DNA of 64,000 nucleotides from assembly GCF_014192215.1 (NCBI RefSeq), contig NZ_JACHXP010000017.1, positions 1 through 64,000 on the forward strand, written 5' to 3'. The first letter of the stretch is position 1. Every line of letters starts with the position of its first letter. Both the position numbers and the translations under genes were made by a program. Below the pieces are notes generated by a model. It worked only from the letters and a program-made list of their open reading frames with translations. It did not search any database and was not told the origin of the DNA. Source of the DNA: Halomonas cerina (GTDB lineage: Bacteria > Pseudomonadota > Gammaproteobacteria > Pseudomonadales > Halomonadaceae). Below, in pieces: positions 25,953-35,927 of the stretch.

Positions 25953-27278
25953 ATGTCCACCCCTCCTTCTGTCTCGCCAACGGCGCATCGCCATTCCTCG
26001 GCCACCGTGCTCAAGCTGTTCCTGCCCAGCCTGCTGGGCGTGCTGATCTTCTTCGTGCCCCTGACCCTTGGGGGCAAGACCACCATCCCGCTGGATCACA
26101 TGGTCACCGGGGCCAAGGCGCTGCTGGGCGGGGCTAGCGGCTATTACGCCCTGACGCTGATCGTGGCGGGGGCCATCTACCCGCTCTACAAGGGCATCTG
26201 GCGGCGCAGCCTCACCGATGTCATCTTCACCGTGCTAAAGTTCGCGGGGATCCTGACGGCCGTGCTGGCGCTGACCGGCTGGGGGCCGGCCTTCCTGCAC
26301 ACCCCGGACATGCTGCCTTTCCTGTTCGAGAAGCTGGTCATCCCGGTGGGCCTGATCGTGCCGATCGGCGCCATCTTCCTGGCGCTGCTGATCGGCTTCG
26401 GCCTGCTCGAGCTGATCGGGGTGCTGGTCCAGCCGATCATGCGCCCGATCTGGCGCACCCCGGGGCGTAGCGCCATCGACGCCGTCGCCTCCTTCGTCGG
26501 CAGCTATTCTATTGGCCTGCTGATCACCAACCGGGTCTATCAGGCGGGCGAGTATTCCGCCCGCGAGGCGGCGATCATCGCCACCGGCTTCTCCACCGTC
26601 TCGGTAACTTTCATGATCATCGTCGCCAAGACCCTGGACCTGATGAGCGTCTGGAACGCCTATTTCTGGCTGACCCTGGTCATCACCTTCCTGGTCACTG
26701 CCATCACCGTGCGGATTCCGCCGCTGTCCGGCATGGACGACACCAAGACCGACCCCGAGCCGGAGGCCGAGTCCGGCCGGCGGCTCGCCACCGCCTGGAA
26801 CACCGGCCTGGACGTGGCCGCCAAGGCGCCCAGCCTGCCGGCCAGCGTGGCGCTGAACTTCCGCGAGGGCCTGATCATGGCCATCAGCATCCTGCCGTCC
26901 ATCATGTCCGTCGGTCTGGCCGGTCTCCTGCTGGCCAAGTACACCCCGGTCTTCGAATGGCTCGGCTGGGTGTTCTATCCCTTCGTCGCCGTGTGGGGCG
27001 TGGAGGAGGCCGCCGCGGTGGCCCAGGCCTCGGCCGCCGGTTTGGCCGAAATGTTCCTGCCGGCGCTGCTAATGGGGGATGCCGGCTTCGTGGCGCGCTT
27101 CGCTACCGGCGTGGTCTCGGTGTCCGCGGTGCTGTTCTTCTCCGCCTCGATCCCCTGCATCCTGTCCACCAGCATCCCGATCTCGGTGGGGCGCATCGTG
27201 GTCGTCTGGTTCCTGCGGGTGGCATTGAGTTTGCTGCTGGCGGTGCCCACCGGGCTCCTGGTTCAGTCCCTGCTGTGA
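25953..27278 (+). CDS. YjiH-family membrane protein (nucleoside-recognition/Gate domain), candidate histidine or urocanate transporter
   Basis: 441 residues with about 10 hydrophobic helices and two Gate-domain-like halves (LLELIGVLVQPIMRPIWRTPG, ASFVGSYSIGLLITNRVYQAGEYSARE, WVFYPFVAVWGVEEAAAVAQA). It belongs to the YjiH group, whose members have no firmly established substrate known to me. It replaces the usual hutT/hutM permease position: divergent from hutI, with a HutC palindrome upstream and hutC downstream. That context suggests uptake of histidine or urocanate. AGGAG precedes the ATG. Confidence 0.85.
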   Translation: MSTPPSVSPTAHRHSSATVLKLFLPSLLGVLIFFVPLTLGGKTTIPLDHMVTGAKALLGGASGYYALTLIVAGAIYPLYKGIWRRSLTDVIFTVLKFAGILTAVLALTGWGPAFLHTPDMLPFLFEKLVIPVGLIVPIGAIFLALLIGFGLLELIGVLVQPIMRPIWRTPGRSAIDAVASFVGSYSIGLLITNRVYQAGEYSAREAAIIATGFSTVSVTFMIIVAKTLDLMSVWNAYFWLTLVITFLVTAITVRIPPLSGMDDTKTDPEPEAESGRRLATAWNTGLDVAAKAPSLPASVALNFREGLIMAISILPSIMSVGLAGLLLAKYTPVFEWLGWVFYPFVAVWGVEEAAAVAQASAAGLAEMFLPALLMGDAGFVARFATGVVSVSAVLFFSASIPCILSTSIPISVGRIVVVWFLRVALSLLLAVPTGLLVQSLL

Positions 27279-27314
27279 CGCCCGGAGGGCGCTCCGACGG
27301 GCGCCATTCCATGC

Positions 27315-27346
27315 AAAAGGCCGGAGGCGTTCGCCTCCGGCCTTTT
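27315..27346. terminator. Bidirectional intrinsic terminator between yjiH and hutC
   Basis: AAAAGGCCGGAGGCG and its reverse complement CGCCTCCGGCCTTTT form a 13-15 bp stem with a tiny loop, A-rich on one side and T-rich on the other. It serves the convergent genes on both strands. Confidence 0.92.
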
Positions 27347-27367
27347 CTTGCGGCGTGTATCGCCCTG

Positions 27368-28078
27368 TCAGGCGGTGTGCAGTGAGGAGCGCAGCTTGTA
27401 GCGGTCCCCCGGGTGGATCAGCCGGGCATAGCTGACCAGGTGGTCGCCGGACCAGGTGCGGCGGATCATGCGCAGGCAGGGTTGGTTGGGCGTAATCTCG
27501 AGCAGCTTGGCGGTGTCGGGATCCACCGTGACGGCCTCCACCACATGCTCGACGTCGCTGATCGGGCAGGCCGCCACCAGCACCTCGTTGGGCGTATGGC
27601 GGGTGAAGTCTGTCTCGAGGTAGTGGGGAACCTGGCGGGGATTGACGTAGCGATCCTCGAGCTGGATGGGCACGCCATCCTCCCGGTGGACGATCAGGGT
27701 GTGGAAGACCCGGGTCCCCAGGCGCACCCCGAGGCGCATGGACACCTCATCGCCGGCGTCCAGCGCCTCGGCGGCGAGCACCTGGCTGCTGTAGGCATGG
27801 CCGCGGCCCTCGACCTCGGCGGCGATGTTGTGGACCTCGACCAGGGAGGATTCCGCCTTGTGGTCGGTGACGAAGGTCCCGACACCGGGCTGGCGGGTCA
27901 GATACCCTTGCTGCACCAAATCGCGGATGGCCTTGTTGGCGGTCATGCGGCTGACGCCGAAGTCCCGGGCCAGCTGCTCCTCCGGGGGGATCTGGTGGTG
28001 CGCTGGCCAGTCGCCGCCCTGAATCTTCTCCAGCAGGTGCTGCTGGATCTGTTGGTAGAGGGGGGAGGCGCTGGCCAT
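27368..28078 (-). CDS. hutC: HutC, GntR-family repressor of histidine utilisation
   Basis: 236 residues. The N-terminal GntR winged helix (PPEEQLARDFGVSRMTANKAIRDL) is followed by a UTRA effector domain (about 90-230) ending TWSGDHLVSYARLIHPG, where urocanate binds in known HutC proteins. Start 28078 has AGGA upstream. A TGTCTATACA half-palindrome at 28104-28113 lies just upstream, so the gene is probably autoregulated. It stands apart from the main operon, convergent with the yjiH-like gene. Confidence 0.94.
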   Translation of the reverse strand: MASASPLYQQIQQHLLEKIQGGDWPAHHQIPPEEQLARDFGVSRMTANKAIRDLVQQGYLTRQPGVGTFVTDHKAESSLVEVHNIAAEVEGRGHAYSSQVLAAEALDAGDEVSMRLGVRLGTRVFHTLIVHREDGVPIQLEDRYVNPRQVPHYLETDFTRHTPNEVLVAACPISDVEHVVEAVTVDPDTAKLLEITPNQPCLRMIRRTWSGDHLVSYARLIHPGDRYKLRSSLHTA

Positions 28079-28103
28079 TGGGCATCCTTTCACGCGAGGC
28101 TAA

Positions 28104-28113
28104 TGTCTATACA
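28104..28113 (-). promoter_or_regulatory. Probable HutC operator upstream of hutC
   Basis: TGTCTATACA differs by one base from TGTATATACA, the core of the two operators in the hutI/yjiH divergent region. Confidence 0.6.
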
Positions 28114-28173
28114 ACTAGTCTACCACCCTAAGCGCCCAACACACCCCCGCGGTCTGGATAGAAGACCTGTCAG

Positions 28174-28217
28174 GTGGTCCAGAGGAGGGGGACCACTTCA
28201 CCCCCAGTTGTGGGGGT
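28174..28217. repeat. Two adjacent hairpins between ssrA and hutC
   Basis: GTGGTCC (28174-28180) pairs with GGACCAC (28190-28196), and four bases later ACCCCCA (28200-28206) pairs with TGGGGGT (28211-28217) around a GTTG loop. Neither is followed by a U-run. Function unknown. Confidence 0.5.
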
Positions 28218-28254
28218 ATGTCAAAGGATGTGGTGGGGCGTCCAGACACAAGAA

Positions 28255-28272
28255 AGGGGCCCGGAGGCCCCT
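28255..28272 (-). terminator. ssrA terminator
   Basis: AGGGGCC-TCCG-GGCCCCT on the minus strand, followed by TTCTTGT, beginning 48 nt after the tmRNA 3' end. Confidence 0.8.
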
Positions 28273-28319
28273 GTTCATGCGGTTTCTGGTGCTTCTTGGG
28301 AAGTCCTGAAACCTTGGTT

Positions 28320-28699
28320 TGGTGGAGGCGGCGGGAATTGAACCCGCGTCCGCCGGTACTCGCCCATTGGCTCTACATGCTTAGGTCCGTCTTTTGCTTT
28401 AGCGCCTCTGGCTCCGACGGGCAGGATCCAGCGACACGATTCCTCGTCAAGTTTAACGATTGGCGAGAGGACACCACCAACCGCGATCCCATCAGTCTTG
28501 GCTCGTATCCCGTCAGCGATGAATGGGCACATCGCCTTCGGGCCGGGCTAGAAGCTAGCAGTCTTTAGGCTGCCAGCGCGCCCTGAGCGTAGTTGTCGTC
28601 GTTTGCGACTATTTGTCGTGATGTTGGATTTACGAGATACATCACGCTCTCGGCATGCACCGCAGGGGTTGTCACCGGCGTCGAAGCCATGTCGCCCCC
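28320..28699 (-). ncRNA. ssrA: tmRNA (ssrA)
   Basis: 380-nt transfer-messenger RNA that rescues stalled ribosomes with SmpB. The 5' end GGGGGCG pairs with CGCCUCC of the 3' end (one G-U), followed by ACCA encoded in the DNA. The T-arm GCGGGTTCAATTCCCGC is present at the 3' side. The tag ORF (minus strand, about 28566-28607) encodes ANDDNYAQGALAA and a UAA stop, the usual proteobacterial degradation tag. smpB lies 110 bp upstream on the same strand, the common arrangement. Confidence 0.97.
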
Positions 28700-28708
28700 T
28701 CAACACTC

Positions 28709-28738
28709 ATCCTAACAGGATGTCTTTTTTTATGACAG
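28709..28738 (-). promoter_or_regulatory. ssrA promoter
   Basis: On the minus strand CTGTCA (28738-28733), an 18-nt spacer and TAGGAT (28714-28709) lie 9 nt before the tmRNA 5' end. Elements are moderate matches to sigma-70 consensus, and the position fits. Confidence 0.6.
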
Positions 28739-28809
28739 CTCTCAGAAGGGTTTGTTCCCGCCGGAAGCGTCATGGTCGTCAGTCTGCAGGAGATGCACTC
28801 TGTGACCCG

Positions 28810-29307
28810 TCAAGCCTTGTTTTGTTCCCGCATGATGCGTCCCTTCTGCCGCTGCCAGTCGCGGCTCTTCTCGGTGGCGCGCTTGTCGTGCTGCTTCTTG
28901 CCAGTCACCAGCGCCAGCTCGCACTTGATCAGGTTGCCCTTCCAGTAGAGCTTTAACGGCACGCAGGTGTGTCCCTTGTCCTGCGTGCGCGAGAAGATCT
29001 TGGCGATCTCCTTGCGGTGCAGCAGCAACTTGCGGGTGCGCGTGGGGTCGGCCACCTCGTGGGTGCTGGCGGTATTGAGCGGCGTGATGTGGCTGCCCAG
29101 CAGCCAGGCCTCGCCGTTCTTGACCAGAATGTAGGTGTCGGTGAGCTGCGCCTTGCCGGCACGCATGCTCTTCACCTCCCAGCCGGCCAACGCCACCCCC
29201 GCCTCGAAGGTCTCGTCGATGTGATATTCGAACCGCGCCTTCTTGTTCAGGGCGATGACATTGTTGCCAGGGCCCTTGCCCTTGCCTTTCCCTTTCTTGT
29301 TGGCCAT
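28810..29307 (-). CDS. smpB: SsrA-binding protein SmpB
   Basis: 165-residue OB-fold partner of tmRNA in trans-translation. [28 protein letters not shown] and [11 protein letters not shown] are strong SmpB signatures. The C-terminal basic tail ([18 protein letters not shown]) matches the part that enters the mRNA channel. The N-terminus has a Lys/Gly-rich leader ([11 protein letters not shown]). GAGGT precedes the ATG at 29307; in-frame sequence further upstream lacks homology. Confidence 0.97.
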   Translation of the reverse strand: MANKKGKGKGKGPGNNVIALNKKARFEYHIDETFEAGVALAGWEVKSMRAGKAQLTDTYILVKNGEAWLLGSHITPLNTASTHEVADPTRTRKLLLHRKEIAKIFSRTQDKGHTCVPLKLYWKGNLIKCELALVTGKKQHDKRATEKSRDWQRQKGRIMREQNKA

Positions 29308-29440
29308 GGAACCTCGTGACGTGATCGGTGCGACCTCTGTGTGGCGACCCCTCCGATATGGGGGGAAGCATGATATCATTCAAGGTCGAAATAACCGCTC
29401 ATGATACGCCTTGGGCCCCCTGAAGTCAGCGGAGAGGTCA

Positions 29441-29878
29441 ATGCCAACGGTCAATCGGTCCGCCCTGGTGCGGCACACCCCTCGAGAAATGTTCGATCTG
29501 GTCAACGATTTCGAGCGCTACCCGGAGTTCCTTCCAGGCTGTCGGAAGGCGCGCCTGATCGAGCAGGACAAGGCCCACCTGGTGGGGGAGATGACCCTGG
29601 GGCGCGCCGGCATCGAGCAAAGCTTCACCACTCGCAACGACCTCTACGAGCCGGAGCGCATCGAGCTGTCCTTGGTCAAGGGGCCGTTCAAGCGCTTGCG
29701 CGGTCGCTGGCAGTTCACGCCCATGGGCCAGGATGCCTGCAAGGTGAGCCTCGAGATGGAGTTCGAGTTCGCCAGCCGCCTGCTGGGCATGGCCTTCGGC
29801 AAGCTGTTCCAGCAGGTCGCGGGGCAGCTGGTGGATGCGTTCACGCACCGGGCCGACAACGTCTATGGCCGGCGTTAA
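29441..29878 (+). CDS. ratA: RatA-like SRPBCC (START/Coq10) domain protein
   Basis: 145 residues of the Coq10/START-like fold (MFDLVNDFERYPEFLPGC, FTTRNDL, LRGRWQFTPM, FASRLLGMAFGKLF). The E. coli homologue RatA is reported to block 70S assembly, while homologues in other organisms bind ubiquinone; which applies here is open. GGAGAGG lies before the ATG at 29441. The gene overlaps rnfH by 14 bp and diverges from smpB, the conserved gammaproteobacterial arrangement. Confidence 0.92.
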   Translation: MPTVNRSALVRHTPREMFDLVNDFERYPEFLPGCRKARLIEQDKAHLVGEMTLGRAGIEQSFTTRNDLYEPERIELSLVKGPFKRLRGRWQFTPMGQDACKVSLEMEFEFASRLLGMAFGKLFQQVAGQLVDAFTHRADNVYGRR

Positions 29879-30179
29879 GCGGCGCCGGCTGCGCGTCGAG
29901 GTGGCCTTCGCGTTGCCTGAGCGGCAACGCCTCGTGAGCCTCGAGGTGCCCGCGGGCACCTCGGCGCGCCAGGCGGTGAGTCTGGCCCGGCTAGAGGCGC
30001 ACTTCCCGGAGCTTCCGCCTTCCACCTTTCGCGACGCCGATCTCGGCATCTTCGGTCGGCGACTGCGCGACCCCGAACGCGTGGTGCTTCGGGAGGGTGA
30101 CCGGGTCGAGGTCTATCGCCCGCTGCAGATCGATCCCAAGGCCGCCCGGGCCGAGCGAGCGGTACGCGGCAAGCGCTAG
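29865..30179 (+). CDS. rnfH: RnfH-family ubiquitin-like protein
   Basis: 104-residue small beta-grasp protein of the RnfH family, cotranscribed with ratA. LRVEVAFALPERQRLVSLEVPAG at the start and GIFGRRLRDPERVVLREGDRVEVYRPL near the end are characteristic. Its ATG lies inside the end of ratA (overlap 14 bp), so translation is coupled. The biochemical role is not established; the basic C-terminus (ARAERAVRGKR) is typical. Confidence 0.93.
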   Translation: MAGVKRRRLRVEVAFALPERQRLVSLEVPAGTSARQAVSLARLEAHFPELPPSTFRDADLGIFGRRLRDPERVVLREGDRVEVYRPLQIDPKAARAERAVRGKR

Positions 30180-30192
30180 GGGCGGACCGGTC

Positions 30193-30621
30193 TCAGGGGC
30201 GGTCCGGGGTAACGTTGTCGAGGGGGGCTTCCGGGACATCGTCGATCGCCTTGCTCGCCGGGCCGATGCCGCGATTCTCGGGTAGTGCCGGGGCGCGGGA
30301 GAAGTCGCCACCATGCGCGATCTCCGCCAGGCGGTTGCCGTCGAAGGTGAGGGTGACACGGCGCTGCTCCACGCCACCGTAGGCCTCTTCCAGCCGGTAG
30401 ACGTAATCCCACTCATCGGCATCGAAGGGGGCTTCGAGCAGGGGGCTGCCCATCACCTCGGCCACCTGCTGACGGGTCATGCCTGGACGCAGCTGCTCGA
30501 CCATGCCGGCAGTCACCAGGTTGCCCTGAGGGATATCGCGCTTATACACGCCGAAGTAGCTGCAACCGCTGGTCAGGAAGAGCAAGAGGAAAAGGGTGAC
30601 AATTCTGGTCGGCTTTTGCAT
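30193..30621 (-). CDS. bamE: Outer membrane assembly lipoprotein BamE (SmpA)
   Basis: 142-residue lipoprotein of the BAM complex that helps fold outer-membrane proteins. A signal peptide with lipobox LTSGC puts the lipidated Cys near residue 20. GNLVTAGMVEQLRPGMTRQQVAEVMGSP and DEWDYVYR are BamE motifs. It ends 13 bp after rnfH (convergent) and diverges from fur, the usual order. In-frame codons upstream of 30621 lack a signal sequence and are excluded. Confidence 0.95.
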   Translation of the reverse strand: MQKPTRIVTLFLLLFLTSGCSYFGVYKRDIPQGNLVTAGMVEQLRPGMTRQQVAEVMGSPLLEAPFDADEWDYVYRLEEAYGGVEQRRVTLTFDGNRLAEIAHGGDFSRAPALPENRGIGPASKAIDDVPEAPLDNVTPDRP

Positions 30622-30693
30622 TTGCGCCCATTCTTCACTATCGTGGATTCGGTCGATCATAACCGACCCTACCCGATACTGCGAAGAGCGACC

Positions 30694-31140
30694 ATGGCCG
30701 ACCAGAACCATGAATTGCGCAAGGCCGGTCTGAAAGTGACCCTGCCGCGCCTAAAGATCCTGCAGATCCTCGAGACTGCCACCGACCAGCACCACCTGAG
30801 CGCCGAAGACGTCTACAAGACGCTGCTGGAAGCCGGCGAGGATGTGGGCCTGGCCACCGTCTATCGCGTGCTGACGCAATTCGAGTCCGCCGGGCTGGTG
30901 ACCCGCCATAACTTCGATGGCGGCCATGCCGTCTTCGAGCTGTCTCAGGAAGAGCACCATGATCACATGGTGTGCCTGGACAGCGGCGAGATCATCGAGT
31001 TCTACGACGAGACCATCGAGCGTCGCCAGCAGGAGATCGCCGAGGAGCACGGCTACGAGCTCGTCGACCATGCCTTGGTGCTCTACGTGAGGCCTCGAGG
31101 CTCTCGGTCGACCCGCCAGGAAGGCACCCAGAAGAAGTGA
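30694..31140 (+). CDS. fur: Ferric uptake regulator Fur
   Basis: 148-residue Fe(II)-dependent repressor and the likely master regulator of the four Fur boxes at 7.7-16.8 kb. The winged helix ends at about residue 80 (GLATVYRVLTQFESAGLV). Metal-binding EEHHDHMVCLDSGEIIEF follows. Only one Cys (in VCLD) of the usual CxxC is present, since the second position is Ser/Gly; the C-terminal CxxC pair is also absent. That resembles Pseudomonas Fur, which lacks the structural zinc cysteines. ATG 30694 begins the canonical MADQNHELRKAG. Confidence 0.96.
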   Translation: MADQNHELRKAGLKVTLPRLKILQILETATDQHHLSAEDVYKTLLEAGEDVGLATVYRVLTQFESAGLVTRHNFDGGHAVFELSQEEHHDHMVCLDSGEIIEFYDETIERRQQEIAEEHGYELVDHALVLYVRPRGSRSTRQEGTQKK

Positions 31141-31174
31141 TACTGCTCCGCTGAACCCGCCAGGCACTCGACCG

Positions 31175-31200
31175 CGGCCCCGATCCCAGGATCGGGGCCG
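31175..31200. terminator. Terminator hairpin between fur and recN
   Basis: CGGCCCCGATCC and GGATCGGGGCCG form a 12-bp stem around two bases, followed by TGTTGCGTTGG. It separates the convergent fur and recN genes. Confidence 0.75.
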
Positions 31201-31223
31201 TGTTGCGTTGGTAGGCGGGGCGC

Positions 31224-32897
31224 TCAATGGTGGGCGCGCTGGCTGGCGTCGAGCATCTCCCGGGCATGGGCCAGGGTCTGGTCGGTGAGGGTCATGCCGC
31301 CCAGCATGCGGGCCAGCTCGCTCACCCGGCCGGCCTCGTCGAGCAGGGTCATGCGGGTCAGGGTGATGTCCTCCCTGGCCTGCTTGGTGATGTGCAGGTG
31401 CCGGTGGGCCTGGGCCGCCACCTGGGGCAGGTGGGTGACGGTCATCACCTGGCCGCTCTCGCCGAGCCGGCGCAGCAGCTGGCCGACGATCTCCGCGGTG
31501 GCGCCGGAGACCCCCACGTCCACCTCGTCGAACACCAGGCTGGGGATGGTGGAGTGCTGCGCCGCCACCACCTGGATGGCCAGGCTGATGCGCGACAGCT
31601 CACCGCCCGAGGCCACCTTGGCCAGAGGGCGGGCCGGCTGGCCGGGGTTAGCACTGATCAAGAAGCGAATGCGATCCTGACCCTCCGGGGCCGAGGTATC
31701 GCGCGGCGCCACCTCGACCTCGAAGCGTGCCTTGCCCATGGCCAGGAACGCCAGCTGCTCCTGCACGGCCCGACCGAAACGGCCGGCGGCCTCGTGGCGC
31801 GTCTCGCTGATCACGGCGGCCTGCTCGCACCACTGCTGCTTGAGGGCCTCGACCTCCCGGGAAAGGGCATCGAGGTCATCATCGCTGCCGTCGATGCCGG
31901 CCAACTCGGTGGCCAGCGTATGGTGCAGCGCGGTGAGTTCCTCGGGCAGCACGTGGTGTTTGCGGGCGATGCGGTGCACCTCGCCCAGCCGCTCCTCGAC
32001 CCAGGCCAGGCGCTCCGGGTCCAGTTCGACATCGGCGGCGACGTGGTTGAGCTCGCGGCTGGCCTCCTCGACCTGGATGCGTGCGTCACCGAGCATGGAG
32101 AGCGCCTCGGCCAGGGCGCCGCGGTCGCTGCCGGGAAGCGCCGAGAGCCGGTTGATCGCCTGGGTCAGCCGCGCCAGCACGCCGCCTTCCTCGCCGTCGC
32201 AGCACTCCGCGGCGAAGCGGGTCTCCTGCAGCCGTTCCTCGGCGTGGGCCAGCGTCTCCTGTTCCTCTTCCAGTCCCTGGAGCTCGCCCTCGGTCAGGGC
32301 CAGCGCCTCGAGCTCCTCGACCTGGTAACGCAACAGTTGGCGACGAGCGCGCACTTCATCGCCGTCCTCGGCCAGGCGCTTGAGCCGGCGCCGGGCCTCG
32401 CGCCAAGCCCGGTAGGTCTCGGCCAGCTCGGCCACCGCCTGGCCATGGCCGGCGAAGTCGTCGAGCAGGCGCAGGTGGGTCTCCTCGCGCAACAGGGCCT
32501 GGTGGGCATGCTGGCCATGGATCTCGATGAGGTGCTCGCCCAGCGCCTTGAGGTCGGCCACCGTGGTCGGCTGGCCGTTGATCCAGGCCTTGGAGCGCCC
32601 GGCACGGGTCACGACCCGGCGCAGCAGGCAGTCATCATCGGGCAACTCGCGGCGGGCGAGCCAGGCACGGGCCTCGGGGAGGGTGGCGATGTCGAAGCGG
32701 GCGCTGAGGTCGGCCCGCTCGGTGGCGTGGCGCACGCTGCCGGCGTCGGCCCGCTCGCCTAGGCACAGGCCCAGGGCGTCGAGCAGGATCGACTTGCCGG
32801 CCCCGGTCTCGCCGGTGAGGGCGGTCATGCCGCCGGCGAGCTCGAGCTCCAGATGGTCGACGATGGCGAAGTCACGAATGGCGAGCTCTGTCAGCAT
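31224..32897 (-). CDS. recN: DNA repair protein RecN
   Basis: 557-residue SMC-like ATPase for double-strand break repair. Walker A is GETGAGKSILLDAL near the N-terminus, the long coiled coil spans about 150-370, and the C-terminal signature LAKVASGGELSRISLA, Walker B VFDEVDVGVSGATA and THLPQVAAQA are intact. Start 32897 gives the canonical MLTELAIRDFAIV, with GGGAGA upstream. Two LexA-like sites lie 58-94 bp upstream, as expected for an SOS gene. Confidence 0.96.
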   Translation of the reverse strand: MLTELAIRDFAIVDHLELELAGGMTALTGETGAGKSILLDALGLCLGERADAGSVRHATERADLSARFDIATLPEARAWLARRELPDDDCLLRRVVTRAGRSKAWINGQPTTVADLKALGEHLIEIHGQHAHQALLREETHLRLLDDFAGHGQAVAELAETYRAWREARRRLKRLAEDGDEVRARRQLLRYQVEELEALALTEGELQGLEEEQETLAHAEERLQETRFAAECCDGEEGGVLARLTQAINRLSALPGSDRGALAEALSMLGDARIQVEEASRELNHVAADVELDPERLAWVEERLGEVHRIARKHHVLPEELTALHHTLATELAGIDGSDDDLDALSREVEALKQQWCEQAAVISETRHEAAGRFGRAVQEQLAFLAMGKARFEVEVAPRDTSAPEGQDRIRFLISANPGQPARPLAKVASGGELSRISLAIQVVAAQHSTIPSLVFDEVDVGVSGATAEIVGQLLRRLGESGQVMTVTHLPQVAAQAHRHLHITKQAREDITLTRMTLLDEAGRVSELARMLGGMTLTDQTLAHAREMLDASQRAHH

Positions 32898-32954
32898 GGT
32901 GCGTGTCTCCCGGCGCAGGGCCTGTCCGAAACGACTGATCATCCATCCACTGTG

Positions 32955-32991
32955 GTGGTTGTTTATACAGTGATAGTGGCTGTTTATACAG
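32955..32991 (-). promoter_or_regulatory. Tandem LexA-like sites upstream of recN
   Basis: On the minus strand CTGTATAAACAGCCAC (32991-32976) and CTGTATAAACAACCAC (32970-32955) repeat with a 21-bp period, two helical turns. Left halves match the LexA consensus CTGT-N8-ACAG well; right halves are degenerate. Confidence 0.6.
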
Positions 32992-33040
32992 TAGTCGGCC
33001 GGGCGGAACAATGCACGGTCCAGAGATCTGCCTTCGTCGC

Positions 33041-33068
33041 CTTGAGTTCGTCACAGCCAGCCCCATAT
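33041..33068 (+). promoter_or_regulatory. Sigma-32 heat-shock promoter for grpE-dnaK-dnaJ
   Basis: CTTGAG (33041-33046), a 14-nt spacer and CCCCATAT (33061-33068) match the sigma-32 consensus CTTGAA-N13-15-CCCCATNT with one mismatch. It lies about 78 bp before the grpE start. Confidence 0.9.
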
Positions 33069-33145
33069 ACCTCCGACATTGATGCCCGTGACATTCATGT
33101 CGTGTTGGCGGCTTTGCCGTCGCCCCAAGCCATCAGGAGACCCAC

Positions 33146-33778
33146 ATGGCCAAACAACCGCAGACGCCACTGGAAGAGGAAGTGGAGCGCGCCGACCAGG
33201 ATGCCGAGCCGCAGCGCGAGCCCACCGAGGGCGAGCTGCAGGATGCCGCCCAGGCGGCAGAGACCGCCGAACAGACCTCGGCGGATGCCGACAACCTCGA
33301 GAGTGGCGATGCCGAGGCGCTAGCGGTGAAGGTCGAGGAACTCGAGCAGGCGCTGGCCGAGGCCAAGGACCAGGCGCTGCGCACCGCGGCCGAGGCCCAG
33401 AACGTGCGTCGCCGTGCCGAGCAGGAGGCCGAGAAGACGCGCAAGTTCGCCCTGGAGAAGTTCGTCAAGGAACTGCTGCCGGTGGTCGATAGCCTGGAGA
33501 AGGCGCTGGAGGCCATGGGCGAGGATGCCACCGAGGCGCACCGCGAGGGGGTGGCCATGACGCTGAAGATGCAGCACGACGTGCTGGCCAAGTTCGGCGT
33601 CGAAGTGGTGGAGCCCGAGGGCGAGCCCTTCGATCCGCAGTACCATGAGGCCATGGCCATGGTGCCCAACCCCGAGCTCGAGCCCAACACCGTCATGGAG
33701 GTGATGCAGAAGGGCTACCTGCTTAACGGGCGCCTGGTGCGGCCCGCCATGGTGGTGGTCAGCAAGGCCGCCGAGTGA
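33146..33778 (+). CDS. grpE: GrpE nucleotide exchange factor
   Basis: 210-residue cochaperone that releases ADP from DnaK. It has an acidic, low-complexity N-terminal region, a long helix/coiled coil (about 55-115), then the beta domain with LPVVDSLEKALEA, GVEVVEPEGEPFDPQYHEAM and GYLLNGRLVRPAMVVV. First gene of the heat-shock cluster, 128 bp upstream of dnaK. No stem-loop with a U-run separates them. Confidence 0.97.
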   Translation: MAKQPQTPLEEEVERADQDAEPQREPTEGELQDAAQAAETAEQTSADADNLESGDAEALAVKVEELEQALAEAKDQALRTAAEAQNVRRRAEQEAEKTRKFALEKFVKELLPVVDSLEKALEAMGEDATEAHREGVAMTLKMQHDVLAKFGVEVVEPEGEPFDPQYHEAMAMVPNPELEPNTVMEVMQKGYLLNGRLVRPAMVVVSKAAE

Positions 33779-33906
33779 CCCGACGCGACAATTGCGGGGG
33801 CAGGGCTTGAAAAGCGTCGCTCGGCCCCCAGATAGACGTCAACTCCGTGGTGAAAGCCGCAGAACACGCTCTTTCGTGACACCGCAACGACTTTCGAGGA
33901 TTACCT

Positions 33907-35835
<1,929 letters not shown>

Positions 35836-35862
35836 ACCACGACGTCTGAACCACGGACGACG

Positions 35863-35891
35863 CCAGCGCGGGAGGCCCTCTCCCGCGTTGG
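35863..35891 (+). terminator. Intercistronic hairpin between dnaK and dnaJ
   Basis: CCAGCGCGGGAG and CTCCCGCGTTGG form a 12-bp stem (one G-U pair) with a 5-nt loop, followed by TGTTTCC. It may lower dnaJ relative to dnaK by partial termination or by stabilising the upstream mRNA. Confidence 0.65.
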
Positions 35892-35927
35892 TGTTTCCGT
35901 CGAGTCGCTACGGAGGCGGACAGACCC

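Noticed and set aside
28174-28217. Hairpins between hutC and ssrA as terminators
   Set aside because: Neither is followed by a U-run on either strand. The ssrA terminator is the separate stem at 28255-28272.
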